The notes beneath the pieces are model-generated. The model saw only the letters and a list, made by a program, of their open reading frames with translations, was not told the origin of the DNA and did not search any database. DNA of 45,418 nucleotides from Mesorhizobium sp. Lineage in GTDB: Bacteria; Pseudomonadota; Alphaproteobacteria; Rhizobiales; Rhizobiaceae. This document shows, piece by piece, positions 28,521-35,751 of this stretch (positions are counted from its first letter, which is position 1; each line of letters begins with the position of its first letter). The stretch covers positions 1 through 45,418 of the forward strand of contig NZ_JAFKIC010000134.1 of NCBI RefSeq assembly GCF_017306585.1, read 5' to 3'. The position numbers and the translations under genes are program-made.

Positions 28521-29990
28521 TTGAAGCCGCTGGCGCGCTTTCTGGCACTGGCCGGCTTTGCCGTGGCACTGGCAAGCTGCCAGATGTTCACGCCGCCGGA
28601 CGTTCAGGAATCAGGCTTCCAGCCATCCGACAAGCCGATCACCGTCGACAATGTCGTCGCCAATGCCAAGCTCGCCGAAATGGCCAAGGCGCAGCACCCG
28701 CGCATCCTGGCGACCTATGGCGGCGAATATTCCGACCCCAAGCTGGAGCGCATGGTCGCGAAGGTCGTCGGCAATCTGACCGTTGTGTCGGCCAATCCGA
28801 CCCAGACCTATCGCATCACCATTCTGAATTCACCCAACGTCAACGCCTTCGCCCTGCCTGGCGGCTACCTCTACATCACGCGCGGCCTGCTGGCGCTGGC
28901 CAATGATTCATCCGAGCTTGCCGCCGTCATCGCGCACGAAATGGGCCACGTCACCGCCAATCACGGCTTGCAGCGCCAGCAGCTGGAGGCCGAGGAAGGC
29001 CTGGCGACCAAGGTGGTCTCGGACGTGCTCGGAGATAGCCCGACCGCCAAGGCGGCCCTGATCCGCGGCAAGCTCAGGCTGGCGCAGTTCTCGCGCAACC
29101 AGGAACTGGAGGCCGACGCTATCGGCATCAAGTCGATCGGCGAAGCCGGCTACGATCCCTACGCCGCCGGCCGTTTCCTGCAGTCGATGTCGGCCTATAC
29201 CGACTTCCGCTCGATATCGGGCGCCACCGACGCCAGCCTCGACTTCCTGGCCACGCATCCGAACACGCCGCAGCGCATCGACCTTGCGCAGCGCCATGCC
29301 CGCCAGTTCGGCGCGCCCGGCGTCGGCACGCGCGACCGCGATTCCTTCCTCGCCGGCATAGACGGCCTGCTCTATGGCGATACGCCGGAGGAAGGCTATG
29401 TACGCGGCGAGACCTTCCTACATCCGGGCCTGGGCGTCTCGTTCACGGTGCCGGACGGTTTCATCATCGACAACAACGCGGCGGCGGTGACGGCCACGGG
29501 GCCTGGCGACATCGCGATCCGCTTCGACGGCGTTTCGATCGACAAGAACCGTGCCCTGACCGATTACATCAAGAGCGGCTGGGTGGCGGGTCTCGACGAG
29601 AATTCCGTCAAGCAGGAGACGATCAACGGCAACGAGGCCGCGACCGCGCATGCCGGCGCGGAAGGCTGGCAGTTCGACATCGCGGTGATCCGTGCCGGCG
29701 GCCAGGTTTACCGGCTGCTGACCGCAGCGCCTTCGGCCAGCACCTCTCTGGAAACCGTGGCGCGTTCGGTGAGCGGTTCGTTCCGCATCCTGAGCCCCGC
29801 TGAAAAGGCGGCGCTGAAGCCCTTGCACATCCGCGTGCTTACCGTGCAGCCCGGCCAGACCATGGGAACGCTTGCCGCGCAGATGGTTGGCGTCGACCGC
29901 AAGCTCGACCTGTTCCGCGTGCTCAACGCGCTGTCGCCGGGCGCGGCGGTTTCTGCCGGTGACAAGGTCAAGATCGTCACCGACAAATAG
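28521..29990 (+). CDS. M48-family metalloprotease lipoprotein with LysM-like C-terminus
   Basis: The N-terminus is a lipoprotein signal peptide ending LASC at Cys20. The zinc protease motif HEMGH is at residues 139-143 with the downstream glutamate in NQELEADAIGIKSIGEAGYDP, as in BepA/YfgC proteases that monitor outer-membrane protein assembly. Unlike BepA, there is no TPR tail; a domain of about 150 residues follows, and the end (LTVQPGQTMGTLAAQMVG, LNALSPGAAVSAGDKVKIV) resembles a LysM fold. No ATG is available in frame: TTG at 28521 is the likely start, with a CTG at 28494 behind AAAGGAAG as an alternative. It converges with rpoH, leaving 15 bases. Confidence 0.88.
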   Translation: MKPLARFLALAGFAVALASCQMFTPPDVQESGFQPSDKPITVDNVVANAKLAEMAKAQHPRILATYGGEYSDPKLERMVAKVVGNLTVVSANPTQTYRITILNSPNVNAFALPGGYLYITRGLLALANDSSELAAVIAHEMGHVTANHGLQRQQLEAEEGLATKVVSDVLGDSPTAKAALIRGKLRLAQFSRNQELEADAIGIKSIGEAGYDPYAAGRFLQSMSAYTDFRSISGATDASLDFLATHPNTPQRIDLAQRHARQFGAPGVGTRDRDSFLAGIDGLLYGDTPEEGYVRGETFLHPGLGVSFTVPDGFIIDNNAAAVTATGPGDIAIRFDGVSIDKNRALTDYIKSGWVAGLDENSVKQETINGNEAATAHAGAEGWQFDIAVIRAGGQVYRLLTAAPSASTSLETVARSVSGSFRILSPAEKAALKPLHIRVLTVQPGQTMGTLAAQMVGVDRKLDLFRVLNALSPGAAVSAGDKVKIVTDK

Positions 29991-30005
29991 CTGATATCGT
30001 GAGGT

Positions 30006-30869
30006 TCAGGCCGCCGTCGCCAGAAATTCCGGATTCTGCTTCACCAGCGCGACCTTGAGTTTCTCCATGGCGCGCGCCTCGATCTGACGCACGCGCTCCT
30101 TGGAGATGCCGAGCGTCTCGCCAAGCGCCTCCAGCGTGGCGCCGTCATCCGTCAGCCGGCGTTCCTCGATGATGCGCAACTCACGGGTGTTGAGCGCGGC
30201 GAGCGCGGCCTTCAACCAGACCGAACGGCGCGCGACGTCGATCTTGTCGCCGACGACCTCGTCGGGCAGCGGGTCGTCCGAGACGAGGAAATCCATGCGC
30301 TCGGTGGCGCCCGAATCGTCGGCAAGCGGGACGTTGAGCGAGGAATCGGGAGCCGACAGCCGCGAATCCATCATCGCCACATCCGCTTCGGAAACGCCGA
30401 GTGCCACCGATACCTCGCGGTAAAGGGTTTCGTTGGAAAGCGGTTCGGCGCCATTCGCAAGACGGGCGCGCAGGCGCCGCAGATTGAAGAACAGGGCCTT
30501 TTGCGCCGAGCTCGTGCCGCCGCGCACGATCGACCAGTTGCGCAGGATATAGTCCTGCATCGAGGCGCGAATCCACCATGTCGCATAGGTCGAGAAGCGC
30601 ACCTCGCGCTCGGGCTCGAAACGGGCGGCGGCCTCGAGCAGGCCGACATGGCCTTCCTGGATCAGATCGCCGAGCGGCAGTCCGTAGTGGCGGAACTTGG
30701 ATGCCATGGAGATGACAAGGCGCATATGGGCGACGGTAATGGAGTGCAACGCGTTCTGGTCGTTGTCCTCTTTCCACAGCAGTGCCAGCCGGTGTTCCTC
30801 ATCACGCTCGAGATAGGGCGCCTTCATCGCCGCGCGGACCATGATCCGTCCTGCCGTGTCTTCCATCAT
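30006..30869 (-). CDS. rpoH: RNA polymerase sigma-32 family factor RpoH
   Basis: The 287-residue sigma factor lacks the long N-terminus of RpoD. Region 2 includes KFRHYGLPLGDLIQEGHVGLLEAA and FSTYATWWIRASMQDYILRNWSIVR, and the RpoH box QKALFFNLRRLRAR lies at about 123-136, separating it from RpoD and RpoS. Region 4 has ERRLTDDGATLEALGETLGISKERVRQIEARAMEKL. Rhizobiales often carry two rpoH genes; neighbours phbAB, carD and the helicase point to the RpoH2 type, tied to oxidative or stationary stress in Sinorhizobium, though that subtype is my inference. The start at 30869 follows GGGAG. It could be a substrate of FtsH. Confidence 0.93.
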   Translation of the reverse strand: MMEDTAGRIMVRAAMKAPYLERDEEHRLALLWKEDNDQNALHSITVAHMRLVISMASKFRHYGLPLGDLIQEGHVGLLEAAARFEPEREVRFSTYATWWIRASMQDYILRNWSIVRGGTSSAQKALFFNLRRLRARLANGAEPLSNETLYREVSVALGVSEADVAMMDSRLSAPDSSLNVPLADDSGATERMDFLVSDDPLPDEVVGDKIDVARRSVWLKAALAALNTRELRIIEERRLTDDGATLEALGETLGISKERVRQIEARAMEKLKVALVKQNPEFLATAA

Positions 30870-31191
30870 GAGGCGCTCCCCTGGCTCAGGCGATGTGACC
30901 GATGTCACGAACTTGGCGGGCACAAGCTTGAAATCGCGGCGTCGTGCCCTAGAAAATCCAAAACAGCCATGCGCGAGAAAGGTTCCGCTGGTAGCGGCGG
31001 ACTTAAGCCGTCCACGCGGCCCGATATTGGTTCCGGTCGGGCCAATCTCTGTGTCGAATTTTTCTTGAAGAATTCAGTTTCGGAAATGTCTCGTTTTTGA
31101 AAATCTGTTCCTTATTTTTTCGCTCCGCATCTGTCATTTTCCAGTCCTCACAACATGCCGGGTCTCCGGCCAAGGACGGGATCACAGAAAA
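30870..31191. other. Divergent intergenic region between rpoH and the amino-acid transporter operon
   Basis: No gene is seen. The 322 bases must contain the rpoH promoter (minus strand) and the promoter of the transporter operon (plus strand). The stretch at 31060-31130 is AT-rich relative to the window and is the likeliest promoter area. A 60-codon minus-strand frame at 31003-31185 has no family features and is not called. Confidence 0.5.
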
Positions 31192-31965
31192 ATGAAATGG
31201 CTCAAGTCACTCATCATCGCCGGAACGCTGCAGGCGCTGGCCGTCGCATCCGGCCATGCCGGGGCAAATCTCGACCAGATCAAGCAGGCGGGTGTCATCA
31301 AGGTCGGCACGGAGGGTACTTACGCGCCCTTCACCTATCATGACGCTTCAGGCGCCCTGGTCGGCTTCGACGTCGAGATCGCCAAGGCGATCGGCGACAA
31401 GCTCGGCGTCAAGGTCGAATTCCTCGAAGGCAAGTGGGACGGGCTGATCGCCGGCCTCGACGTCAGCCGCTACGATGCCGTCATCAACGAAGTCGGCATC
31501 ACCGATGCCCGCAAGGCCAAGTACGACTTCTCGGATCCCTATATCGCCTCCAAGGCGGTGCTGATCGTGCGTGGCGACAACACCGACATCAAGAGCTTCG
31601 CCGACCTCAAGGGCAAGAAGTCGGCGCAGTCGCTGACCTCGAACTTCGGCAAGCTGGCCGAGTCGAACGGCGCCGAACTCGTCGGCACCGACGGCTTTGA
31701 CCAGTCGATCCAGCTGCTCCTGACCGGCCGCGCCGACGCGACCATCAACGACAGCCTGTCGTTCCTCGACTTCAAGAAGCACAAGCCCGACGCCAATGTG
31801 AAGATCGCGGCGCAGGAAGAGAACGCCGACTATTCCGGCGTCATCGTGCGCAAGGGCGATCCCGAACTGGTCGCCGCCATCAACAAGGCGCTGGCCGACA
31901 TCAAGGCCGACGGCACATATCAGAAGATCGCCGACACCTATTTCGGCCAGGACGTTTCGAAGTAA
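31192..31965 (+). CDS. Polar amino-acid (cystine-type) ABC transporter, periplasmic binding protein
   Basis: The 257-residue protein has a signal peptide ending GHAGA and a family 3 solute-binding fold. Key strings are VIKVGTEGTYAPFTYHDASGALVGFDVEIAKAIG, EFLEGKWDGLIAGLDVSRYDAVINEVGITDARKAKYDFSDPYI and GTYQKIADTYFGQDVSK. These resemble the FliY/TcyJ L-cystine binding proteins closely. It heads a three-gene operon with a permease and ATPase. A terminator-like hairpin after it probably lets the binding protein be made in excess over the membrane parts, as is common. Substrate assignment is inference from similarity. Confidence 0.88.
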   Translation: MKWLKSLIIAGTLQALAVASGHAGANLDQIKQAGVIKVGTEGTYAPFTYHDASGALVGFDVEIAKAIGDKLGVKVEFLEGKWDGLIAGLDVSRYDAVINEVGITDARKAKYDFSDPYIASKAVLIVRGDNTDIKSFADLKGKKSAQSLTSNFGKLAESNGAELVGTDGFDQSIQLLLTGRADATINDSLSFLDFKKHKPDANVKIAAQEENADYSGVIVRKGDPELVAAINKALADIKADGTYQKIADTYFGQDVSK

Positions 31966-32006
31966 CTCACGTCGGGGCCGGTCAGCGGCTCCTGCAACAC
32001 CATCCG

Positions 32007-32039
32007 GCGGCGGGCTGTCTTTGACGGCCCGCCGCTTTT
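32007..32039 (+). terminator. Attenuating hairpin between binding-protein and permease genes
   Basis: A perfect 9-bp stem GCGGCGGGC / GCCCGCCGC with an 11-base loop is followed by four T's, 41 bases after the binding-protein stop. Partial termination here would raise the ratio of binding protein to permease. Confidence 0.75.
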
Positions 32040-32104
32040 GTCGTGATATGGCGCCAGCATAAGCGTTTCAATCACGCCGCCTTGACTGTTCCGGAGGGTC
32101 TTTC

Positions 32105-32785
32105 GTGCCGCACTGGCTGCAACTGATGCTGGACTCGCTGCCTTCGCTGTTGTGGGCGGCGCTGATCTTTACCGTGCCGCTGACGCTGTTGTCCTTCGTC
32201 CTCGGGCTGACCGTCGGTCTTGGTGCGGCGCTTGGCCGGCTGTTCGGGCCAAGGCCGCTGGTGGCGCTCGTGCGTTTCTATGTCTGGATCTTTCGCGGCA
32301 CGCCGCTGCTGGTGCAGCTGTTCCTGATCTTCTACGGCCTGCCGTCGGTCGGCATCTTGCTCGACGCCTTCACCGCGGCCCTGATCGGCTTCACGCTCAA
32401 CATCGGCGCCTACACGTCGGAAATCATCCGCGCGGCCATCGGCTCGGTGCCGAAAGGCCAGTGGGAGGCAGCCTATTCCATCGGCATGACATGGAGCCAG
32501 GCGATGCGGCGCACGATTCTGCCGCAAGCAGGGCGCGTCGCCGTGCCGCCGCTCTCCAACACCTTCATCTCTCTGGTCAAGGACACCTCGCTCGCCGCCG
32601 CCATCACGGTGCCGGAAATGTTCCAGGCCGCGCAGCGCATCGTCGCCACGACCTACGAGCCGCTGATCCTCTATGTCGAGGCGGCGATCCTCTATCTGGC
32701 GTTGAGTTCGGTGCTGTCGGCCCTGCAGACGCGGCTGGAGGGACGGCTCAACCGCTATGGCGGCTTCCTGGAGGCGCGCTCATGA
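32105..32785 (+). CDS. Polar amino-acid ABC transporter permease
   Basis: A 226-residue HisM-type permease with about five membrane helices, the FRGTPLLVQLFLIFYGLP motif and the EAA loop GSVPKGQWEAAYSIGMTWSQAMRRTILPQAGRVAVPPLSN that contacts the ATPase. It starts with GTG at 32105 after GGAGGG. The stop overlaps the ATG of the ATPase gene (ATGA). Only one permease gene is present, so it probably forms a homodimer, as in the TcyL/YecS system. Confidence 0.92.
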   Translation: MPHWLQLMLDSLPSLLWAALIFTVPLTLLSFVLGLTVGLGAALGRLFGPRPLVALVRFYVWIFRGTPLLVQLFLIFYGLPSVGILLDAFTAALIGFTLNIGAYTSEIIRAAIGSVPKGQWEAAYSIGMTWSQAMRRTILPQAGRVAVPPLSNTFISLVKDTSLAAAITVPEMFQAAQRIVATTYEPLILYVEAAILYLALSSVLSALQTRLEGRLNRYGGFLEARS

Positions 32786-33558
32786 TCGGCCTCACCAACA
32801 TCGAAAAGCGCTTCGGCGACAATCTGGTGCTAAAGGGGGTGACGGTCACAATCGCCGAAGGCAGCGTGACCGCGCTTGTCGGGCCTTCGGGCGGCGGCAA
32901 AAGCACGCTCCTGCGTTGCATCAACCTGCTGGAGATCCCGACGTCGGGCACGGTTCGCATCGGCGACGAAACGCTGGAATTCCGGCCCGGAGCCAAGGTG
33001 CCGGCCTTCGACATCAGGCGGCTGCGCCTGCAAACGGGCATGGTGTTCCAGAATTTTCAATTGTTCCCGCATCGCACCGCGATCGAGAATGTCATGGAAG
33101 GACTGGTGACGGTGCTGAAATGGTCGCCCGCGAAGGCGCGCGAGCGGGCGATGGCGCTTCTGGAGAAGGTGGGCATGGCGCACAAGGCCGACGCCTGGCC
33201 GGCGACCTTGTCGGGCGGCCAGCAGCAACGCGTGGCGATCGCCCGGGCGCTGGCGCCGTCGCCCAAGGTGCTTCTGTGCGACGAGCCGACCTCGGCGCTC
33301 GATCCCGAACTGGCGCAGGAGGTGGTCGACGTGCTGGGCCAGCTTGCCAGCGAGGGCACGACCATGGTGATGGCCACGCACGACCTGCGTCTCGCCTCCA
33401 AGATCGCGCGCGAAGTGGTGTTTCTCGATGCCGGCGTGGTGGTCGAGAGCGGGCCGGCTTCTGTCGTGTTCGACAATCCCGAGCGCGAACGGACGAAACG
33501 GTTCATTGCTTCGCTGCGGCAGGAGGCGGCGGCGGAAGGTGGCAAGATCTCTTCGTAG
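32782..33558 (+). CDS. Polar amino-acid ABC transporter ATPase
   Basis: A 258-residue ABC ATPase with Walker A GPSGGGKST, Q-loop MVFQNFQLFPHRTAIENV, signature LSGGQQQRVAIARAL, Walker B VLLCDEPTSALDPEL and the His switch MATHDLRLA. The CINLLEIPTSGTVRIG segment is typical of the GlnQ/TcyN subgroup. The start at 32782 overlaps the permease stop by four bases (ATGA). It ends an operon whose downstream boundary is a palindromic repeat. Confidence 0.93.
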   Translation: MIGLTNIEKRFGDNLVLKGVTVTIAEGSVTALVGPSGGGKSTLLRCINLLEIPTSGTVRIGDETLEFRPGAKVPAFDIRRLRLQTGMVFQNFQLFPHRTAIENVMEGLVTVLKWSPAKARERAMALLEKVGMAHKADAWPATLSGGQQQRVAIARALAPSPKVLLCDEPTSALDPELAQEVVDVLGQLASEGTTMVMATHDLRLASKIAREVVFLDAGVVVESGPASVVFDNPERERTKRFIASLRQEAAAEGGKISS

Positions 33559-33562
33559 GTCT

Positions 33563-33745
33563 GCGCTGCCCCTCATTGCCCTGCCGGGCATTTCTCCCCG
33601 TATAGTGACGGGGAGAAAGGTCGCCGTCATTGATGATTGCGCAAATCATCTTCGTTTCAAGAAAGAATGTGGAGGCTGCGGAAGTGGCCCTTCTCCCCGT
33701 CGCTATACGGGGAGAAGGTGGCGGCAGCCGGATGAGGGGCGGCGC
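33563..33745. repeat. Palindromic intergenic element downstream of the amino-acid transporter
   Basis: About 183 bases bounded by inverted arms GCTGCCCCTCAT-like (33563-33576) and ATGAGGGGCGGCGC (33732-33745). Inside lie two hairpins, CTCCCCGTATAG / GACGGGGAG near 33594-33615 and CTTCTCCCCGT / ACGGGGAGAAG near 33693-33717. A central AT-rich stretch contains AAATCATCTTCGTTTC. Same plan as the elements at 13.4 and 25.7 kb. Confidence 0.75.
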
Positions 33746-33775
33746 GGCGTATTCAAATTCCGCTTCCCAAAAGCA

Positions 33776-33802
33776 AAAAACCCGGCGCGAGGCCGGGTTT
33801 TT
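33776..33802 (-). terminator. Terminator of carD
   Basis: AAAAACCCGGC pairs with GCCGGGTTTTT around a five-base loop, 24 bases past the carD stop on the minus strand, with T's at the 3' end of the minus-strand transcript. The A/T symmetry means it could work in both directions. Confidence 0.9.
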
Positions 33803-33825
33803 CATGAACTCAAACTGGCAAGCGA

Positions 33826-34407
33826 TCAGGCAGCTTCTTCCTGCTCGGCTTCCTCATTGTCGGCCTTGGCGCCGCGCTTGGGGCCCTTGTTGAGGTTGAC
33901 CTCGATCAGGCGCACGGCTTCGGTTTCCGACATGCGGTTGACGGCGGCGATCTCGCGGGCCATCCGGTCGAGCGCGGCTTCATAGAGCTGGCGTTCGGAA
34001 TAGGACTGTTCCGGCTGGTTGTCGGCGCGGTAGAGGTCGCGCACGACTTCCGAGATCGAGATCAGGTCGCCCGAATTGATCTTGGCATCATATTCCTGGG
34101 CGCGGCGCGACCACATGGTGCGCTTGATGCGGGCGCGGCCCTGCACGACCTTCAGCGCGCGTTCGACATAATCCTCTTCCGACAGCTTGCGCATGCCGAT
34201 GGAGGTCGCCTTGGCGACCGGCACCTTCAGGCGCATCTTGTCCTTCTGGAAGTCGATGACGAACAGTTCCAGCTTGTGCCCGGCCACTTCCTGCTCGTCG
34301 ATCGAAACGATCTGGCCGACGCCGTGCGCCGGGTAGACGATATATTCGCCGGTCTTGAAACCGTGACGCGCACCGGTGGACTTCTTCTGCGGTGTGGTTG
34401 TTGCCAT
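33826..34407 (-). CDS. carD: CarD-family RNA polymerase-binding regulator (CdnL)
   Basis: CarD/CdnL proteins bind the RNA polymerase beta subunit and stabilise open promoter complexes, notably at rRNA promoters. The 193-residue protein has the Tudor-like RNA polymerase interaction domain FKTGEYIVYPAHGVGQIVSIDEQEVAGHKLELFVIDF and KMRLKVPVAKATSIGMRKL. Its helical DNA-binding domain follows, including SRRAQEYDAKINSGDLISISEVVRDL and SERQLYEAALDRMAREIAAV. The tail is acidic (EEAEQEEAA). The start at 34407 (MATTTPQKK) was preferred over an ATG 11 codons earlier. It is followed by a strong terminator. Confidence 0.93.
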   Translation of the reverse strand: MATTTPQKKSTGARHGFKTGEYIVYPAHGVGQIVSIDEQEVAGHKLELFVIDFQKDKMRLKVPVAKATSIGMRKLSEEDYVERALKVVQGRARIKRTMWSRRAQEYDAKINSGDLISISEVVRDLYRADNQPEQSYSERQLYEAALDRMAREIAAVNRMSETEAVRLIEVNLNKGPKRGAKADNEEAEQEEAA

Positions 34408-34777
34408 TACGCCCTGAACTCCTTGTTGTGGTACCGGCATCCTGCCGGCCCGAACTCGTGCGATCGGGGAACCCGATCGTTAGCCGCACAACTGGTGTAC
34501 CCACCGGGAAAGGCCGGGACCGGCAAACCGCACGAATTGCGACCGCCTGGCCCAGATCGCTCTGGTCCGGATTGGGAATTTCACCTTTCAGTGATTTGGG
34601 GCGTCTGCGCCATAAATCGACGTTGTGTCACCGGCATGTTTCGTTGGTGTAACACAAAAAGTCGGAAGAATCAAGGTTTTGCTGCATACGCGAAGGCCAC
34701 GACCTATCGCCGCCTGTCAAGGCGGTTAATGCACCATACCCTTTACGCTGCGTCATACCGCCTGAACGGTAGCGCTG
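34408..34777. other. Intergenic region between fdxA and carD
   Basis: No gene is seen in these 370 bases, which lie downstream of fdxA and upstream of carD on the minus strand. The part near 34620-34690 is relatively AT-rich and probably includes the carD promoter. A small hairpin CCAGATCGCTCTGG at 34551-34564 is the only clear structure. I saw no tRNA fold on either strand. Confidence 0.45.
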
Positions 34778-35116
34778 TCAGTCACCCTCGCCGGGCTCGG
34801 CGGAGAAGTACTTTTCGAACTTGCCGGCCTCGCCGTCGAAGGCCTTTGCGTCGGCCGGCGGTTCCTTCTTGGCCGTGATGTTGGGCCATTTCTCGGCATA
34901 TTCGGTGTTGATCTGCAGCCACTTGTCGAGGCCGGGCTCTGTGTCCGGCTTGATCGCATCCGCGGGGCATTCGGGCTCGCAGACACCGCAGTCGATGCAT
35001 TCGTCCGGATGGATGACGAGCATGTTCTCGCCTTCATAGAAACAGTCGACCGGACAGACTTCGATGCAGTCCATGTACTTGCACTTGATGCAGTTGTCGG
35101 TCACGACATAGGTCAT
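34778..35116 (-). CDS. fdxA: Seven-iron ferredoxin FdxA ([3Fe-4S][4Fe-4S])
   Basis: The 112-residue protein begins [29 protein letters not shown]. By comparison with Azotobacter ferredoxin I, shifted by one residue, Cys9, Cys17 and Cys50 would hold the 3Fe cluster, and Cys21, Cys40, Cys43 and Cys46 the 4Fe cluster. Cys12 and Cys25 match the two non-ligand cysteines of that protein. The long acidic C-terminus ([19 protein letters not shown]) is also shared. The start at 35116 is preceded by GGAG. It acts as a low-potential cytoplasmic electron carrier; partners are not evident from the context. Confidence 0.95.
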   Translation of the reverse strand: MTYVVTDNCIKCKYMDCIEVCPVDCFYEGENMLVIHPDECIDCGVCEPECPADAIKPDTEPGLDKWLQINTEYAEKWPNITAKKEPPADAKAFDGEAGKFEKYFSAEPGEGD

Positions 35117-35350
35117 CGGTCGGCTCCGGGACGTCCCAACTTTATTGGGCTTTTTCCGTGAGGTAACGCCTTTGGCAGCCGCTTGCAAGGGCGGCCGTGC
35201 CCGGTGGCGCCGGCGTTTTGGAAATGAAATTTCATGCCGCCGGCTATGACGGGGTCATTGTCATCTCCGGGATCATTTGTTTGCCGGATTCAGACGTGGC
35301 CCGCATCCCGCATCCGCCGCGGCAAAGCCGCCGCCTTGGGGCGACTGGCC

Positions 35351-35737
35351 TCAATCGTCTTCGAACAGGCGATCGGTCTGGCGACGCTCTTTCTTGGTGG
35401 GTCGGCCACTGCCGGCCTCGCGCAGCGCCGGGATCGCGTCGGGAAGGGCCTCGCCTTTCGGTGTGGGCGGCGGCGACATGTCTTCGTAAAGGGTACGGGC
35501 TTCCTCGGCCGGGCCGCGCCGGGTGCCGGCGCCGAGCACCTTCCAGACGAAGATGCGCTGGTCGAGCGTGATCGTCAGCACGTCACCGGGCTTGACCAGA
35601 TCGGAGGCCTGCGCCGCTTTGTCGCGATTGATGCGCACGCGACCCGCGACCACCAGCTTCGCCGCCAGCGAGCGCGATTTCACCGCGCGCGAGAAGAACA
35701 GCCATTTGTCGATGCGCTGGCGGCCTTCCGCAACCAT
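35351..35737 (-). CDS. S4-domain RNA-binding protein, HslR-like
   Basis: The 128-residue protein opens with RQRIDKWLFFSRAVKSRSLAAKLVVAGRVRINRDKAAQASDLVKPGDVLTI. This is a complete S4 RNA-binding domain close to that of Hsp15/HslR, which binds 50S subunits stalled with peptidyl-tRNA. The C-terminal part is charged and ends KKERRQTDRLFEDD. It starts 14 bases after the stop of the large helicase on the same strand, and this helicase-S4 pairing is common in Rhizobiales; both are likely RNA-related. The role in ribosome rescue is inferred from the family only. Confidence 0.88.
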   Translation of the reverse strand: MVAEGRQRIDKWLFFSRAVKSRSLAAKLVVAGRVRINRDKAAQASDLVKPGDVLTITLDQRIFVWKVLGAGTRRGPAEEARTLYEDMSPPPTPKGEALPDAIPALREAGSGRPTKKERRQTDRLFEDD

Positions 35738-35751
35738 CGAACCCCGCCGGC

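Noticed and set aside
31003-31185. 60-codon minus-strand frame between rpoH and the transporter
   Set aside because: No recognisable domain, no clear ribosome-binding site, and it lies in a region that must hold two promoters.
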